The notes below the pieces were generated by a model that worked only from the letters and a program-made list of their open reading frames with translations, had not been told where the DNA came from and did no database searches. The position numbers and the translations under genes are program-made. DNA of 7,311 bases from Candidatus Yanofskybacteria bacterium RIFOXYD1_FULL_42_10 (GTDB taxonomy: Bacteria > Patescibacteriota > Minisyncoccia > 2-02-FULL-40-12 > GWA2-44-9), in NCBI GenBank assembly GCA_001795975.1, contig MGLG01000025.1, positions 1 to 7,311 on the forward strand, read 5' to 3'. Of the stretch, positions 5,107 to 7,311 are shown in pieces (position 1 is the first letter of the stretch; each line of letters begins with the position of its first letter).

Positions 5107-6366
5107 ATGGATACAAAACAATTTTTATCGGCTATCAAACAAATTTCCGAAGAAAAAGGAATTCCCGAGCAAAGCGTCCTTGAGACAATAGAGGCGGCGA
5201 TTGCCGCCGCCTATAAAAGGGACTATGGCAAAAAAGGGCAGATCATAAAAGCAAAACTTGATCTTGAAACCGGCAAAATGGATATAAACCAAACTCACTT
5301 TGTTGTGGAGGGTGTTGATGAAGAAGGATATATTACCGGTACTCTGCCGACGAGAATAATTGAAGATAAGCCGGATTTTCAGGATTTTGACCGAACAAGA
5401 GACAGAAGAAAACAGGAAGATGCTGAAGTGGAAAAAATGGAAGACGGAGAAATCAAAATAAAATTTAATCCCGAAAAACATATTTCTCTTGAAGACGCCA
5501 AGAAAGTAAATAAAAAATTAAAAGTGGGTGATGAGATGGTAACGCAACTTGAACCGCATACCGATTTTGGACGCATTGCCGCTCAAACGGCTAAGCAAGT
5601 AATTATCCAAAGATTAAGAGAGGCGGAACGCGATGCGATATTTTTGGAATTTAAAGGAAGAGAAGGAGAACTCATAAGTGGCGTGGTGCAGAGAAAAGAG
5701 GGCGCTTTGGTTTTTGTTGATTTGGGCAAAACTAACGGATTGCTCACTCCGGCTGAACAAATTATGACTGATAATTATAAAATCAACCAAAGATTCAGGT
5801 TTATGATTTTAAAGGTGGAAGAAACTCCCCGCGGTCCGGTGGTCTTGCTTTCCAGGGCGCATCCTAAGTTGGTCTTGGAATTATTCCGGGTAGAAGTACC
5901 CGAAATAGACAGCGGAACGGTAGAGGTAAAAGCAACTGCCCGCGAGGCGGGTTCAAGAACCAAAATAGCCGTCGCTTCCAAGGAAGAAGCGGTGGATCCC
6001 ATTGGTTCTTTGGTGGGGCAGAAAGGCGTAAGGGTACAGACCGTCATCAATGAACTTTCGGGGGAAAAGATAGACATTATTTTATGGAGCGAAAAGCCGA
6101 AAGAATTCATAGCGAATTCTTTCTCTCCGGCAAAAGTTTTAAGCGTTAATGTGATAGATGAAACAAGAAAACACGCGCTTGTTGAAGTTGCCGATGACCA
6201 ATTTTCTCTCGCCATAGGCAAAAAGGGGCAAAATGTGAGATTGGCCGCAAAACTTACCGGTTGGAGAATTGATGTCCGTTCGCCAAAAGAAAATTTGGAA
6301 TTTAAAAAAGCGGCGGCAAAAGAAGATGCTGAAACGAAAGCGGAAGAAACAGAGAAAGAGGAATAA
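5107..6366 (+). CDS. nusA: Transcription termination/antitermination factor NusA
   Basis: NusA binds RNA polymerase near the RNA exit channel and modulates pausing, termination and rRNA antitermination. In this 419-residue form the N-terminal polymerase-binding domain runs to about 180 and contains an unusual charged insertion (about 71-122) before the conserved ISLEDAKK and DFGRIAAQTAKQVIIQR. An S1 domain follows (about 188-250), then VPEIDSGTVEV and ARE-AGSRTKIAV leading into KH1 (GQKG at 304-307) and KH2 (AIGKKGQNVRLAAKLTGW, 369-386). The C-terminus is a Lys/Glu-rich tail (393-419) instead of the two acidic-repeat domains of E. coli NusA, as in many other bacteria. No Shine-Dalgarno site precedes the ATG, but the alignment begins naturally there. 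The usual rimP and infB neighbours are missing; tig follows 32 nt downstream. Two TAA stops in tandem end the gene. Confidence 0.96.
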   Translation: MDTKQFLSAIKQISEEKGIPEQSVLETIEAAIAAAYKRDYGKKGQIIKAKLDLETGKMDINQTHFVVEGVDEEGYITGTLPTRIIEDKPDFQDFDRTRDRRKQEDAEVEKMEDGEIKIKFNPEKHISLEDAKKVNKKLKVGDEMVTQLEPHTDFGRIAAQTAKQVIIQRLREAERDAIFLEFKGREGELISGVVQRKEGALVFVDLGKTNGLLTPAEQIMTDNYKINQRFRFMILKVEETPRGPVVLLSRAHPKLVLELFRVEVPEIDSGTVEVKATAREAGSRTKIAVASKEEAVDPIGSLVGQKGVRVQTVINELSGEKIDIILWSEKPKEFIANSFSPAKVLSVNVIDETRKHALVEVADDQFSLAIGKKGQNVRLAAKLTGWRIDVRSPKENLEFKKAAAKEDAETKAEETEKEE

Positions 6367-6376
6367 TAACAAATAT

Positions 6377-6391
6377 CATGTAACATGTAAC
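6377..6391 (+). repeat. Tandem CATGTAA with two start-stop pairs before tig
   Basis: CATGTAA occurs twice in a row. Each unit contains ATG directly followed by TAA, so ribosomes entering here would meet two AUG-stop minimal ORFs 9-21 nt before the tig ATG. This may be chance in an AT-rich gap. Confidence 0.4.
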
Positions 6392-6398
6392 AAACGAT

Positions 6399-7311
6399 AT
6401 GAAATCAGAATTAAAAAAAATACAAAATGGCCAGGCGGAATTAACCGTGGAAATGGATAAAAATGATTTGCAGAAATATTTCAACGAGGCCGAAGGCGAG
6501 ATCGGCAAAGATTTAAAGATAGACGGATTTAGAAAAGGCAAAGTTCCCAAAGATTTATTAAAAAAACACACTGACCCAAATAATATTCGTGAATTGGCGC
6601 TTCAACTGGCTCTTCGGGAAAGCTTGGATGAGACGATAGCCAAAGAAAAATTAGACACACTGGATGTCGGTAATTTGGAGATAAAAGAAAATAACGCCAA
6701 TAACTTGATTTATAAAGTCCAACTTGTGCTTTTCCCCGATTTTACAATGCCTGAATTCTCAAAAATAAAAACAGAAAAAAATAAGATAAGCGTGGAGCAA
6801 AAAGAAATAGATGATACTATTGAAGCCGTCAGAGCATCAAGAGCCAAGCTGATTGATAAAGATGAGCCGGCTCAAACAGGGGACAGGATTGAAGTTGATT
6901 TTGAAGTAAAGCTGAACGGTGCGGTTATTGAAGGCGGGATAAGCAAAAACCACCCTTTAATTATCGGCGGGAAAAACTTTATGCCCGGTTTTGAGGAACA
7001 ATTGGTTGGAATGAAAAAAAACGAAGAGAAATTTTTTTCTCTTAAAGCCCCTGCGGATTATTTTCAAAAATCCATAGCCGGCAAAGAACTTGATTTCACG
7101 ATTAGGGTTATTGACATAAAAAGTGTTCAATTGCCGGAACTTAATGACAATTTCGTTTTAAATTTGGGGAAGTTCAAAAATTTAGAAGAACTTTCCGCCA
7201 ATATAAAAGAAGGGATACGCCAAGAAAAAGAAATGAAGGAACAGCAAAGAGTCCGACTGGAGATATTAAGCAACATTATTAAAATGTCTGATATTAAAAC
7301 TCCGGAGATAA
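6399..7311 (+). CDS. tig: Trigger factor (ribosome-bound chaperone), 3' end outside window
   Basis: Trigger factor docks beside the ribosomal exit tunnel and shields nascent chains. The 304 residues present cover the N-terminal ribosome-binding domain, with the signature GFRKGKVP at 43-50 (the same positions as in E. coli), and the FKBP-like prolyl isomerase domain (about 158-241; GDRIEVDF, MPGFEEQLVGM, ADYF, AGKELDFTIRV). The start of the C-terminal chaperone domain follows (LPELNDNFV onward). The frame is still open at the window end, so about a third of a typical 430-residue protein is missing. The ATG at 6399 is chosen because it gives the usual MKSELKKIQNGQAELTVE-type opening; no Shine-Dalgarno site is seen. 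It is 32 nt from nusA and very likely co-transcribed with it. Confidence 0.95.
   Translation, partial: MKSELKKIQNGQAELTVEMDKNDLQKYFNEAEGEIGKDLKIDGFRKGKVPKDLLKKHTDPNNIRELALQLALRESLDETIAKEKLDTLDVGNLEIKENNANNLIYKVQLVLFPDFTMPEFSKIKTEKNKISVEQKEIDDTIEAVRASRAKLIDKDEPAQTGDRIEVDFEVKLNGAVIEGGISKNHPLIIGGKNFMPGFEEQLVGMKKNEEKFFSLKAPADYFQKSIAGKELDFTIRVIDIKSVQLPELNDNFVLNLGKFKNLEELSANIKEGIRQEKEMKEQQRVRLEILSNIIKMSDIKTPEI

Noticed and set aside
5775..6386. 203-codon minus-strand open frame opposite nusA
   Set aside because: Antisense shadow of a clearly conserved gene; Ser/Phe-rich composition reflects Glu/Lys codons on the other strand.
6269..6460. Lys/Arg-rich plus-strand frame across the nusA-tig junction
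   Set aside because: Out-of-frame reading of the Lys/Glu tail of nusA and the start of tig; both real genes are well supported.

Overview
The window looks like part of a small, AT-rich genome of the Candidate Phyla Radiation (Patescibacteria, most likely Parcubacteria-like). The evidence is indirect: A/T-rich codon use, streamlined versions of core proteins (a ~170-residue YebC, a NusA with an acidic insertion in its N-terminal domain and no C-terminal AR domains), a PilB-type pilus ATPase, and no convincing Shine-Dalgarno site before any of the seven genes. Taxonomy is an inference, not read from a marker gene.

Layout. From about 4.36 kb leftward, five genes lie on the minus strand: pilB (4359-2698), then a 232-nt gap, then a tight cluster ruvB (2465-1446), yebC (1437-925), ruvC (880-401) and a small acidic-tail protein (311-123), closed by a strong 17-bp hairpin terminator (84-125). 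From about 5.1 kb rightward, nusA (5107-6366) and trigger factor tig (6399 to beyond the window edge) lie on the plus strand. The two blocks diverge from a 747-nt intergenic region (4360-5106).

The pilB-ruvB gap is the most striking part. On the plus strand it holds a consensus sigma70-type promoter (TTGACA, 17 bp, TAAAAT at 2455-2483, with the -35 inside the first codons of ruvB). This is followed by a sequence of about 190 nt whose ends close into a continuous 26-bp helix around a multi-arm junction. All non-Watson-Crick pairs in the main helices are G-U only when read on the plus strand. I interpret this as an independently transcribed structured non-coding RNA that I cannot assign to a known family.

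The 747-nt divergent region has no credible gene and is packed with palindromes: a 10-bp hairpin, a compact cruciform of three abutting hairpins closed by an outer stem, several long hairpins, one exact DnaA-box 9-mer, and two likely nusA promoters followed by a GC-rich leader hairpin. A 35-nt sequence at 4414-4448 recurs exactly, inverted, at 52-86, so a perfect inverted repeat brackets the whole minus-strand block.

Functionally the window combines Holliday-junction processing (RuvB helicase motor, RuvC resolvase; RuvA is not here), translation (YebC), type IV pilus extension (PilB), transcription elongation/antitermination (NusA) and co-translational folding (trigger factor).
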